Assembly (NCBI GenBank): GCA_016490735.1
Contig: JAEMWC010000095.1
Location: forward strand, 1,137,501 to 1,201,500
DNA from: Pachyseris speciosa
Lineage: Eukaryota > Cnidaria > Anthozoa > Scleractinia > Pachyseridae
DNA: 64,000 nucleotides
Reading direction: 5' to 3'
In this document: one piece after another, positions 35,001 through 48,400 of the stretch
How positions within the stretch are numbered: the stretch's first letter is position 1
Layout of the letters: each line of letters opens with the position of its first letter
The notes under the pieces: generated by a model
What the model was told of the DNA's origin: nothing
The model's database searches: none
Seen by the model: only the letters and a program-made list of their open reading frames with translations
Program-made: the position numbers and the translations under genes

Positions 35001-38000
35001 ACAAGAGGCTACAATCAGCCTAAACTTGGGCTTGCAAAAAAATAGTATTGTATCCCTAATTTAGCGCTAAACAAAGGAATAGAGAGAAGTCTGTCTTTCT
35101 TACGTCGGACGCATTGTGCTTAGCTTGTGTTGAAGTCTATTTCTTTGCAGTGTATATCCGTAGACCCCTATCAGATTAACATATAACCCTTTAAAATTAC
35201 AAAATTGCTTTACAGCTCAACCATTGAGAACAATAATTATAACACTTGTAAAAAATATTTATAAAAGAAAAAGAGAGACGAAAAAAGAAAAAAAACCACG
35301 ATAAGTGCCACTAGAAGAAATCGAACCCAGGTTATTTACATCAGAGGCAGCATAGCTAATGAGGAAAAAATAGTGTATTTATTGCAAAAAACTAAGCACA
35401 CTAGTTTTCGCTTCGATGAATATTTCTGCTAAGTGTTTGAGAAAGGAAACATTTATCAAACGATGTAGGATTTTTCGCATAAACGTTAATGGAGTCTCGG
35501 TGAAATGTGTGGAGAAAAAATTTGTTTACAAATACTTCATTTGAAACATAAGAAAGAGAGTAAGGTTTCTGCAGTCAGTTTCTTGGCGTCACATAAGTAA
35601 AACTAAAATTGCTTACATTCAAAAACTAATGACCAGAAATTGAAATATTGTGGGAAAATAGTAAATAAATGACCTGTCAAAGTCTCAGGGTCCGGTTTGA
35701 TGTCCCGTACTTGAGTTTTTCAACAAAATGTATAACTGCTCAAAATTAGTTTAGTATGGAGCAGCCACGGGGATACATGGCAGTCTAATTGAAAACATCT
35801 GGAGTTAAGTTTGGTCATGTTAAAAGCTTTCTTCTCGCTGTTGAACTTGCAAACATTCGTATGGACACTTCTCTTAACATATAAGTTGTTCAGACTTCAA
35901 AGACACAAGGTGAATCGACGTTTTCCGATATGTGACAACAGGCATTATTCATCGGTTCATGCCTGTTTCTTTGCAATGTATCAGATATCCATAGACCCCT
36001 ATCAACATATATCCCTTGTAAATTGCTTTACAGCTCAACCATTTATAACTTACAATAATTCTAACACTTGTGAAAAAAAAGATATTTAAAAAAGAAGATG
36101 AAAAAAAGGAACACAAAATAAAAGTGACGTTTGCGGAAGTCGAACCCGGAAACGTCTGCATTACAAGCGCTTACGATGACTGCTAGACCATGTTTCTTCA
36201 GCATAGCTAAATACCGTATTTATTTGTCTATAAGCCAATCCCTGCTATAAGCCGAGACCCTAAACTTAGCAAATGGAGTAGTGACCAGATGTTCACCAAA
36301 AAACCCCAGAAAACTCTTGGCTATAAGCCGAGACTTGAAAATCGAATGCCGAAGTTCCGTGGAGAAAAAAAAAACGCATGGATCGTGTGCCACACTTCAG
36401 TAAGAATTATGTTGAAAATCGAAAAAATTCAATGCCATACCTTCACCATAAAGGAATTTTAACGAACCTTGTAACTTTTAGGAAATGTTTGGTATCTTTT
36501 TATGCCAAAAAAACTCAAAACACTTCCAAAAAACAAAAGATCAAAGTTGTAAACGACCTGCCATCTTGTATGACCTGGCAGGCTAGGTGAGAGAGGGGAG
36601 AGTTGAAAACACTGACCCCCGCTCCGTGGACTACCCACTGACCCCCACTCCGTGGACTACCCCACGGAGTACTCCACGGACTACCCTACGGACTACCCAG
36701 TGGACTATCCCTCTTATGGTAAAGCAAAAATTACTTTTAGGCTGAAAAATAGATACAAAAGACGTACTTGGGTCAGACGCCATCTTGGTTACCGCCATTT
36801 TACTTGGCGGGTTTACCTAAAAGCTGGAATCCTGAATTTGGAGTCCGGAATCCGGAATCTGGACTCAAATGGAAGGAACAAACCAAGTCCCAGAGTAAGA
36901 CTCCACTCCTGTCACCTGCCTCCTCCTGTAAGACATCTATCGTCTTCTTCGGTTCTTTTATTCCTCTTATTAATTTCATGCATTATTTATTTTAATGCCA
37001 TTTCAATTCTTTGTGCTTATGATGTTTTTTTAAAAAAATATTGTTTTCATGTTCCGAATATGACCCTCAGTTATCAAACATAGTGTTGATACTGAATACA
37101 GTGGCGAATGCTAAAAATCATGCATTCGGATGCACATTTTGTGCCGCTAAAAGTAGTTGGTTGAATAGTTGACAACCTGTCATTCGTATATAAGCAGAAA
37201 CTAATTAATAAATTTACCTTAAAAAGCAAAACTAAGTATTCTTACTTGTTTCAATAATGAGCAACCTTTTTGCAAAACGAGCAACTTTTTGAAAACGTCA
37301 ACCAATTTTCGAGCAACTTTTAGCAAACTTTCGAGGACCTTTTTGATCATTTACAGGCACAGAACTTGTGGACGACCGTTCCGGTGGTACTCCATGAAAT
37401 CTCCCCATGAAGCTTTGTGCCTGTCATCAATTTAATGTTTGCGTGATTTCTATTTTCATTTGATTACCGGTAATAGTTTTCTGATAAGCGTCATTCATTT
37501 GTCAATCATCAATAAGATATCCGATATACTGGTTTTGATGAATTAGGTCGCAGAACGTGCAGTGTTAGGAGAATGATTTCAGTGAGCTCAGATTAAATAC
37601 CTGCTGTGGCTATATCGCGCTTGCTGTTCTCTTCACAAACATTACAATCATCATCCCTTTATGTCAATAATTTAAAGATTACTATTTAGAAAAATAAACA
37701 ACCCGCATGTAGCAAAGCTAATCGAGGCGGGTTATGTAACTTACGATCAAATTCGATCAAAACGCTACCACTCGAATACATCTCTCGCTCCTAGCTTGTT
37801 CGAAGTACGAGGATCTTTGATCACAAGGCAATCAACTTGCGAATGTTACAGAGAAAATGAAAAGTAAAAATTATAAACATCTTACTTTTATTTACATTAT
37901 TGTATAGCCAAACAACTTGCCTAGTAGCTGAATTACGCGTTTCATATAAGATGGCGCTAGCCGAGTTACCTGCGGTAATTATACAAAACAGGAGCATTTT

Positions 38001-41000
38001 GATGTCAACTTAGGATATAGGCGAAACACAGTGATGGTAGTAGAGTTTGATCATTTGCAGAAACATTTGGTTTCAAATATTGTCCTCAATCTGAGCTCTT
38101 TCTGATTTTCTAGATTCCGGATTCCGGATTCCGGATTCTATCTTTTAGGTAAACGGCGGTAACCAAGATGGCGACTTACGCAAGTACGTCTCTTCAATCT
38201 TGTATCTTTTTTCAGCCTAAAAGTAGTTTTTGCTTTAGCATAAGAGGGGTAGTCTGTGGAGTAGTCCATAGGGTAGTCCGTGGAGTACTCCGTGGGGTAG
38301 TCCACGGAGTGGGGGTCAGTAGGTAGTCCACGGAGCGGGGGTCAGTGTTTTCAACTCTCCCGTGAGAGAGAGGTTACCAAGCCAGCAACGTGCTTTGAGT
38401 CTTGAAACAGGATGGTTTTGCTCAAGTTTATTGAAGAATTTCTTCCACAAATAACATCACAAAGTAGACCCAATTAATTCATAGGAAATGTGATGACTTC
38501 TGTGGAGATAACAAGCTTATAGTAGGGTATGTGAAGCAACAAACAGGTTAAGTGTGATGTCAACAACGACTGATGAAAGCTTCCTTGAAGCAAAACTAGC
38601 AAATGGCTCCTTTACGAGCCACCAAATATAAAAAAGTCAATTATAACACAGAAAACTTGTTTTTGGCTCTCATTTTTGTTGTCTTTGAGTCTTTGAACTT
38701 TTTCCCCCGAAAACTATCGGCTATAAGCCGAACCCCCCTCTCTGGTGGAAAATTTACTCTCGTGGTTTAATTTAACGGCAAAATCGCTCGGCTTATAGTC
38801 AAATAAATACGGGTAGGTAAAAATAGCTTACTTATTCCAAAATGACCATCACTAGTTAGCGCTTGCGCAGAAACGCCGGAAGTGAGCCTTGCGGATGAAA
38901 CTCGACGAAACAGAGCTCATTTTCAAACTCGGGCGGCGTTCCTCGCCCGAGTAAATTGGAGTCAAAATAAAATGTAGTGGATTTTGATTGTGGATTTAAT
39001 ACAATGTTTCAGAAAACATCCATGTACATCCTTTCCTTGACCCTTTAAGCTTTATCAATGACAGGTATCTCACTTCTCCCTATAAAATCACTCTCTCATT
39101 AAACATACACATTAATGAGAAAAAAGGAAACGATCATCAAACCTCAAATAACTGTACAGATGTATGCTTGATCAAATTCTCCAAGACATACATGTATACA
39201 GAGAACAGTGAGGTCCGTCTGACAACACTTGTTCCTTATAATCTGTGGGACATTAAAGAACCCACACACTGTTCAAAAAGAGTACTGTGCCTAGTCCCCG
39301 GTGTGGTGGTCTATCTCTGTACAGTATTTGACTTCATGTCTTTCACATTCATGCGTGGGTTGAGTGGGTGGGTAAGATCAAAAACGGTGCCTTTACAAAT
39401 TGATATCTGATCTCCACAGAAGAATTGTAAACTGCCATGTGACTATGTGATATGTGTGGTATATATGTTGTACAATGTAGTTCAATTTTATCCTTGGTTC
39501 AATTTTTATTTTCTTTTGTTATTGTGTATGGTAATGTATGATAATGAGTACAAAACAAAGGAAACTAAAAATTGAACCACAACATATAAATACATTACCA
39601 TTACCATTTTTGATATTAAAAACTTTGGTCCTAGAATTCCAATGAACTTCCATATGGAGGGTTTGATATTTTTTGTTAATAATTTTATACCACTTACAAT
39701 GAACAATAAGTAAGAATAGTACCTTCATAGTTCATATCGTCTGAGAAATCTGAAGTGACATTTGTCAACTCTTGCATCAGGTATATAAAGAAATCCCCAG
39801 CAACACTGTCCTTCTTTAGATCACTCAGCAGCTCTGCAACACACAGTGCTCGCACTTCACTGGCACTCAAGCCATGTCCGCGCAAGTTCCTCAAGATACC
39901 ATCAGCACCATCACACTCACCATCATCAAGTAAATTCTGAACTTTTATAACTACCCCACCATCATCTCCATTGGCAAAAAGAAAATTGTCACTCATAAGG
40001 TTAACACAGAAATTTTCTCTTCCTTCTGTGCCAGCCTTGTTAGCATCTGAAGGACATCTCAATGACGAAGAATTTTGTGGAGGGCTGTGCTTGAAAGCTA
40101 AAGTATATAACACAGTGAGTGCTTCATGTTGGTCAGCATGCTTTAAAACATGGACAAGTATTTCTTGAAGTGCAGATCTACAAAAGAAAAAAGAACTTGG
40201 TGACCAATCTCTTTCTGTACATTTTTTAAAACATATAAAGGTAACAGTGACCTGCTCTACATTTCTCATGGCTTTTGCAAATCATGACAGACTTATGGAT
40301 TTGAGATTGAGCAATTATGTTGGAAAAGAAGCCTTTGTTGAAAGCCACAACTGCACTTACCTCAGATGGGAAACTCCTTTTCTAGTGAAGCAAAAGAGTT
40401 CAAACAGAGGATGAACGATTGGTAACAGAGACTGCAGGGCACTTGTTTGTGATCCTACAACAAAAACCTGAAAAAGACAAACATGCCATCTCACACTAAA
40501 TCGAAGACAGGCTATTCACCGACAGTATCCCCCAGGGAACATTCCACTAATACAGTAAACAGTGACTTCCCCTTGACAGTGATTCTCAGGAACCCTGGGA
40601 GATTTGTCCAAATGCCCACTCAAAATAACCCTCAGTATGGAGCAGACTCACAAATCCCCACCCAGCCCCTGGAAAAAAAAAATAAGGACTTCTATTTTGT
40701 ACCTCATCCAGATCAGTTTCATATCTCACCTAAATGATCCTTGAAGTTGAACATATAAAAATCTGCAGGTTTTCTGCCTTCTTCTCAATACTTCTTACAA
40801 AGGGGTCATGGTACATGTACCACAAAAATCAGCAGGGTGCTGGTAAATCTAAGTGCATTACAACAAAGTGACCACCTATTGAGGATGAGCACACAAAGCA
40901 TCTTCAAAGAGCACCTGGGAATTGTTGAGAGGACACACCACTGACCTTACATTACAAATCCCAAGGGTATGGCCCCGGCTGCAATCTGACTGTAACCTTA

Positions 41001-42384
41001 CGTGACATTTACATGTATCCCTACACCCTCAGCAATAAACATCTCACAAATCTTGACAAATGAGCCCTTGAGCCCATGGGTGACCTGAAGTTTGCCCAAC
41101 AAGGGAAAGACATTGACTAATGCATAAGGCAATCTATATTGACCATAACATTTTTTGATATTTGAAGCTGTGTAAAATATTGGTCACAGTTTCATGTAAT
41201 TTTCTTGGTAGTCTACAGCAGTGTCAAAAGTGAATTCACACATAATTCATACAAAATGAAGATTACAGTACCGAAAAGTTAGGCGTGTCAATTCTTTTTG
41301 TGTGGTTGACATTGCATATATATGAACACTGCAGTGAACAATACCTTGAATATTTCTGTTAACAAATGGCTAATTTTTTAACCTAATATTTTGTAATATA
41401 ATGTATACCTTGTGAACATCTTCAATGCATCTCATCACAGAAAGCTCATTGATAAAAACACCTGTAGTTTCACCTGAACACAGTAAAAAGATGCCAAAAA
41501 CATGACATGAGTGATACAAGCTGGTAGCATTTTGGTCACCATCCTGTGGACACAACAGTTGGTTACAAATTAGCCTAAAGATTGTACAGCCTATAGATGG
41601 TACCAGTCTGTTCCCAGTAAAGCCGAGTAAAGCCATTTGTGCCTCAATCCACCCTACTCAGCATATACAACTCACTAGTTCAATCTCACTTTGACTACTG
41701 CAGCCCAGTCTGGGGTAATTGTGGCAAAACATTATCTAATAAGCTACAAAAACTACATGTACAAAACTGTGCTGCACTAGTAATAACTTCATCGAGCTTC
41801 GACGCTGACGTCAATTCCTTGTTTCACAAACCCAGCTGGAAAAACTTGCAATCTCAATGTCAAATTCAGAAAGCCCTAATGGTTTTCAAGTCTTTAAACG
41901 GTCTGGTTACTGAATATCCCACATCTAAATTTTCATCGTGAATCGAATCAAACTATGCTCTGAGGGACTCGGTTAACAAACTTGTTGTCCCCTTTCCTAG
42001 AACTAACTACATAAAAATAGTTTTAGTTACAGTGGCACAACCCTCTGGAACAGCTTACCCTGTAACATTAGAGAGTGATTTAATAAACCAATTTAAACGC
42101 CTTCTCCATCTTAATTTTTAAACACACGGCATTCATGGAAAACAGGTTCAATAAATAGCATATAATAATAATAATAATAATTTAGAACTTACATAGCACA
42201 TTTTGCATGTGTATATGATGAAATGCACTTTACAAGCAGATGAAATTGGAATTTGGAAATGTTGGTTTTTGTGGAGAGGGTACATGTAAAACTGGAGAAC
42301 CCGGAGAGAAACCTCTCGGAGCAGAGTAGAGAACCAACAATAAACTTAACCCACATATGACGCCAAGTCCGGGAATTGAACCCG

Positions 42385-42419
<35 letters not shown>

Positions 42420-45400
42420 GTGCCATCCCTGCTCCCCCAAAATTGTTGTAAAGAATAATTTTTAATTATAGCATAATGTTGTATACACAGTAGTTTTAGG
42501 ATACCTGATGAATTTTTACCATGTACAAATAATGATTGGGCTATTCCTGAAAAAATACACCCCCCCCCCGACGGATGGCAAGCGTTTTTGACCCCCCCCC
42601 CCCCCCCTCTGACTGGATGTCCCAGACCACTAGAACCCCCCTCCTGTCCGGATTTCCAAGCTCAAGGACTCCCCCCTCTCGCCCAGATTTCCATTTCTTT
42701 TAAAGGCCCTAATTGGAAACAACAGGCAATAGAAAAGACGTAACAATTCCTCCAAAAGATCCCTGTTTATTATAATTTTAAAAGCTCGTTGAATATTGCG
42801 AATTTTGCGGGTCAAATTTCAATACTTTTTAAATCAGATTATTCAAACGATCATGTTTAACGTTTGAGTGATTTCACACTCTCCTCTAAAACGCCATTTT
42901 CCTTTTTCTGTATCATAACAAATGTACAAGATAAGAAATTCGTAAGTCTTAAAGATTATGTTAATGTAAGAAAAATTACAGCGAAAAAAGGCCTTGAGGC
43001 AATTATAAATAAAAACTATAATTTCATTTTTCGGTGACAAAACGGCCTCAATTGGCATGTGTTTACAAGATCAGGTTTCCGTTATTAGGACTGTTAGTGT
43101 GACATTTACTTAAGCTTATTAAGAAAACTTTTCGATCTAGACTAATTTTAAATTCCGTTACCTTTATCGGACTGTAGTTCAACTGGAACTCTTGCCTTTC
43201 TTTCAAGCATTCAGGTTTTTATGCATAATGCCCACGTAAAGTGGAAGTAGCCTAGTAGATAAAACTGCTTAAAACTCTTGTAGATCCCATGAGGAATCTT
43301 CAATGTGAAATACTTAAAGAACTTAACAATGCCGAAATAAGTATATTTGTTTATAAACAAGTTCTGCCCTTGTGAGGTCGTTTAGATTCACAATGCTACA
43401 AGCAAATTCGTCACCAGGCTCTTTTGGTGCACACCTTATCATTTTTGGAGAGGGGATAAAAAATGTTTACAGGAAGAAATGGCCAAAACAAATTAATTCC
43501 AGACACGAAGGCTATTAAAAAAAGATGTGGAAAAATTGTTTGCACAGACACAAATAAGGAAAACACATTTTTTATCCCTCCCAAAAAAAAAAGATAAATG
43601 ACTCATCAGGAAACAATGTCTTTGCAGATATACACACATGTCGATACTTTCAAATGCCTTCTAGTTCACAGGAGTCAGGGAGTCAGAATAACCACTTATG
43701 TTTTTTTCACCATCTTAGTTTAACGAGACCTTCTGCCAGCACAACACTGACAGGCAAGCTAAACAGTTGTCCACAACTTGTCGAAGTGGCCTCATCTTTG
43801 TAGAGAACATGAATTACATCTTCATCATCATCATACTCTTGCACTTCTCCCTCATACCATCCTGCTGTCAGCTGAGTTCCCTCGAGATCATCGTCTGTCC
43901 AAAGCACGTCGACACGTCGACTTATTTTTTCGTAGGGGTAGTTATTACATAGCTTTAATGCAGGTATATTTGCCGCTATTAAAAATAAGATGAAAAGACT
44001 GCATGATAAATAAAAGAACCGGAGCAAAAGCATTATTTCAGTGGTGCTCAAAAGCATCGAAAAAATAAATCCTTGCCTGTGCTCATGCAAAAATATTGGG
44101 TATATCACGGCATTTACCATGAACATAATTTTGGACAACCTGGATTCTACAAGAAAAGTAATTGTTTTGGCGGATCTAATTATTTTGCATGCCGGTATCG
44201 TATCCACTATTTTACGGTTATACATCATAAGAGGTAAGAAAGAAATTATACGCAAATTGTGCATACGCATGTTAGCCAGTAAAACAACTTCTTGGGTTGC
44301 CTGAATAACACAGAAAAGTACAAGTGACTCCCAAACTTATCGTATTTTCTTCGCATTTTTGAGGATGTTGCAAAGCACAGGCGCGGGTGGCCTGGGTTCC
44401 GTAAAAATGTTCCAGGCGTTGCATGCTCAGTCAACGGTGTTTTTTTATCCGGTGGTAAAGCTGTTGTTATCCATTTATCGCGCTGGTTCTTCATGATATA
44501 TTAACAGGACCTGTGAAGGTAAACTTAAAGCATATGAGATAAGACGCTATAAACTGAAAGACAACAAGATTTCCCACTGCAAAGTTCTTTTTTAAGTGGT
44601 TAAAATATATTGATTGAGGTTAAAATTAAAAGTGACCCCAGAGGAAGAATTTTTGGTTCAGATCCCCCCTCCCGCCCAGATTTCCCAAGCTATCATCAAC
44701 CCCCCCCCTCCCCCTTCCCGTGAGAATTTCCAGTTTGCCATCCGTCGGGGGGGGGGGAGGGTGTATTTTTTCTGGAATAACCCATTAAAGATTAAAGATT
44801 AAAGAAAGATACACCAGAGAGCTATGTCTGTTTACAAGAATCCTGACTCAAAGCTGTTCTGCTACAACATAAATTTTGAGGTATACCAATGGAACAACTT
44901 AAACTGTTTCATGACCAGTGATACCAACGTCTTAAAAATAAACTTTGAGAAAATAAAATGCATTCTCATCAAGCAGGATAAGTAAAAAATATATCTGATA
45001 TCTAATTAGAAGTAATATGAATTTATACATTTTACAGACTCAAAGATAGCAAAAAGACAGACATTACCATGTCCTATTTGGAAGCAAAGTATCTCGATGC
45101 TGGTAGGTCTGTTCAATATTGCCTTCAGAACAGTTACTTATTCAACACTGTGAATTCACATACCTTGGTTGTTTGTTGTGGTTTTTGCCAAAGGTTCAAG
45201 CATTGAAGATAGGATGTACTTCTGTGTCAGTTCAGGGTACTGTGCTAGCATCTCTCTCACGATGCTTGATGCAGCTCTAATAAACAGTCTCCCAACTCCA
45301 GCACTCTGCCCATGAAGCAGCTGAAGCACCTATCAAAAAGTGAACTACAGTCCAACCTCGATTATCCGGACCTCAATTATCTGGACCAGTTCTTCTGGTC

Positions 45401-48400
45401 CCATTATTTTCATGAATATTAATTGAAGCTGAAAGCAAAACTATCGTATGTCACGGTCTGTGTGAACGTACTTTAGGCCCAGTGTGCACAACAGCAAAAA
45501 AAAAATACAGGGGAATGTTCTTTGACAAAAATGGAGTCCACATGTCAAAATTCAGCCAATTCTGAGCAATTTGAAATTTCGAGGCTAAATCGTCACATAC
45601 AATAGTTTCACTCTCAGCCCTTCAATTAAACAATATACCACAAGTTTCTATGGTTAAAAGGCTGATAAACCATGCAGGATGTTGAAAGAACACTCAAAGA
45701 ATTTGTGAATCATGAGCCACAGAAATTTCCATGAGTTTACTGGTACAATAAACCATAGTTGATTGACCAATCAGAGCGCATGAATTGACTTTGGTTATTA
45801 TATAATAAGGTATGATGAAGATTCCTAAAACACTATTCTTTTGAATTCGTTTGAATTTAGGAACTGAAAAGTGCATTTGAAACGGCTTGGTTTTCTTTTC
45901 AAACTTTGCCAGAATTTTCTAACCACTGGCATGCGTTGTAAGTACAGTGCATTCAATTGAGATCTGATTGGCTGAGACTTGTGAAACTTTGGTTTCCTAA
46001 TTAATCAGTGTTTATCTCATTAATATTCATATTTTTTATTATCCAGACTCTCAATTATCCGGACTATTCACTCCAGTCCTGTTGAGTCCGGATAATCAAG
46101 GCTTGACTGTATTTCTATTGTACTGTAAATTACCGTAACAACCAACAAACATTACTTTCAGACTCAACAACCATTTTCTAAAGTATTTTTAACGGATTGT
46201 ATGTTTCGGGTGGTCACTACTTTTGGTATCCAACCTATGTCACATAAATGGGTTTAAGGTGTGACCAGAAGACCTGGCTGATCAACAATACTTTCCAGTA
46301 GAATACATTGCACCTATTTCACAATAAATATCCCTGGAAATAAAACCCAGTGTCCTCCTTTACCCCAAAATATAGATTTTTGCATAAATCACCAATTTAG
46401 TGAATTTCATACTTGAAAAACTTATTCAATATTGCATGAAAAAATGTTGTAGCCAGCTTACACCTTGATTTAAGGGGAGCAGAGAAGGCGCAGGGGTGAG
46501 AGCACTCCCCTTCCACCAATGCAGCCTGGGTTCAATTCCCAGACCTGGTGCCACATGTGGGTTGAGTTTGCTGTTCTTGTCCTCTTTTGAGAGATTTTCT
46601 CCATGTACTCCAATTTTCCCCTCCAGGGCCCTCGAAGCAGGGGTAACTGGAGGACTCTAGCCACCCCAATAACTTTTTCAAAAATATTGTATTTTTTTGA
46701 AAAAAAAAAAAAAGAAAGAAAAGAAAATATTTCTAAAAAGAGGAATCTGTGGAAACTTATTTCATCCATTCCTTGTTGTGTTAAAAAAACCTGATAAAAT
46801 GGAGACACACATGAGATAATATTTTAAGGTGATTATTAAAATTAGCATGGATGTAGCTAAGAAAAAAATGAGCCGGATTAAAGATCCATTGAGCCAGCGC
46901 CTCCAGGAGAGGGTATGGGAAGGGGTGGCCCCCCATTTATTAGAGGCATTATTTCCAGCGATTTCAGATACTGTAAATTTCAAAATTTTCCAGGGACCCC
47001 CCTAGAGAAACTTGCACCTTCAGTGGTCGTTGGCTCACGCTTCGAACAAGCTAGCCGCCCCAATACAAAAATTAATATGCTCCACGGTCCCTGCCCTCTC
47101 GTCAAAAACCAACATTTCCAAATTCCAATTTGATCTGGATAGTGTCTCCAATTAACAGTGTGTGTGCTTAATTCATTGACACTCAAATACTCAATACTAA
47201 AATGATTTATTTATTTACCTGAGGTGACAATAGCTGGTAATACTGTTCAACAGACTCAGCCTGACTTGGACAGTTGGCTATCACCTTTGCTATTACCTCG
47301 CACTTCTGCCAATCATAAGAGCCCACTGCTCCTGAAAATGCATTAAATTGATAAAACTGTGACTATAAATTTACTAAGTTTGTATGTGAGTTTATTTCAT
47401 GATGTCACCATCTTGCTATGGTCTGTCACCTGTCATGTGAGTTGTCCCAAAGAGCATGGCATTCTCTCCCACTTTGCTTGCTCCTTTAGAAAATATATTT
47501 CCACCAGTGCTCTTCAAAGCACCAACAACTAAAGCTCTCTTCATTCATTTCTTTTTTTTTTTGTCTTTGAAGTAGTACTTTTTAACTGAAACTATCCAAT
47601 TTTTGCCTTGTGAGAGAGAAAGTATTGCAGATTAGTGCCATACCCCCAATGTTGAGCTGAAAAGAGTTTTTACTGTAATTATAAGTACCTGTTGACCTCT
47701 CAAGTACACCACTAAGAACTGCCTTTACTCCATTTGGTTTCATCAGCCTTTCAGACAACAGCTGGCCACAAACACTTCTCATCCACTTTGGAGTTTGCAA
47801 TGACAACACTGCATGCTTCTCAGGTTTCCTTTTCTCTCCAGATACACTTGATGTCACTGAATTATCTTTATTAAATGGTTTTCCAGTACTTACTGGACTT
47901 CCTTGAAGGATCAAAAGTTCTCTGATCACAATCGGTTGATATACACGATCAAGAATCCTTTGCAAATTGGCAAGACACTTTTCCCTTTCTGGTGTGGTTA
48001 TAAACAATCCATGATCATTATCTTGTTTCTTGCTACAGGCTCCACCAAGTTTATATACATCACTTGGGCTTCTCTCAATAGAAAAATCACCTTGGTCCAT
48101 ATCTTTGGTCTCTGACTTGAGAATTGTCGCACTTTTACAACCTTTACAAGTGATTTCACTTGAGTGGCTTTCTGAAATGCTAAAAACTCCTGTATTATAA
48201 CTAAATCTACCACTCACATCTGTAGAGCTTGCTGCATTTGGTTTGTTATAATCTAAATAGGCTGACAATGGTGCATAACAAATCTGCAAAAGCCCTGATA
48301 AGATATCACCCAGATGTCTCAACAAAACAAGAGAACCAAGTGAAGACTGTGCTATGCACTCAACCAGTGTGTCCACACATTGAAACAAACGTCTCTCACT

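Noticed and set aside
36652..37083. 143-codon frame beginning with DYPTDYP repeats
   Set aside because: It starts inside the tandem arm of the foldback element and has no domain; the inverse arm at 38 kb gives an equal but meaningless frame.
38565..38595. Hammerhead-like CTGATGA...GCAAAAC on the plus strand
   Set aside because: Helix II pairs (GCTTC/GAAGC), but the required GAA is missing and helices I and III do not pair.
43601..43625. Hammerhead-like CTGATGAGTC on the minus strand
   Set aside because: No GAAAC with a pairing helix II follows.
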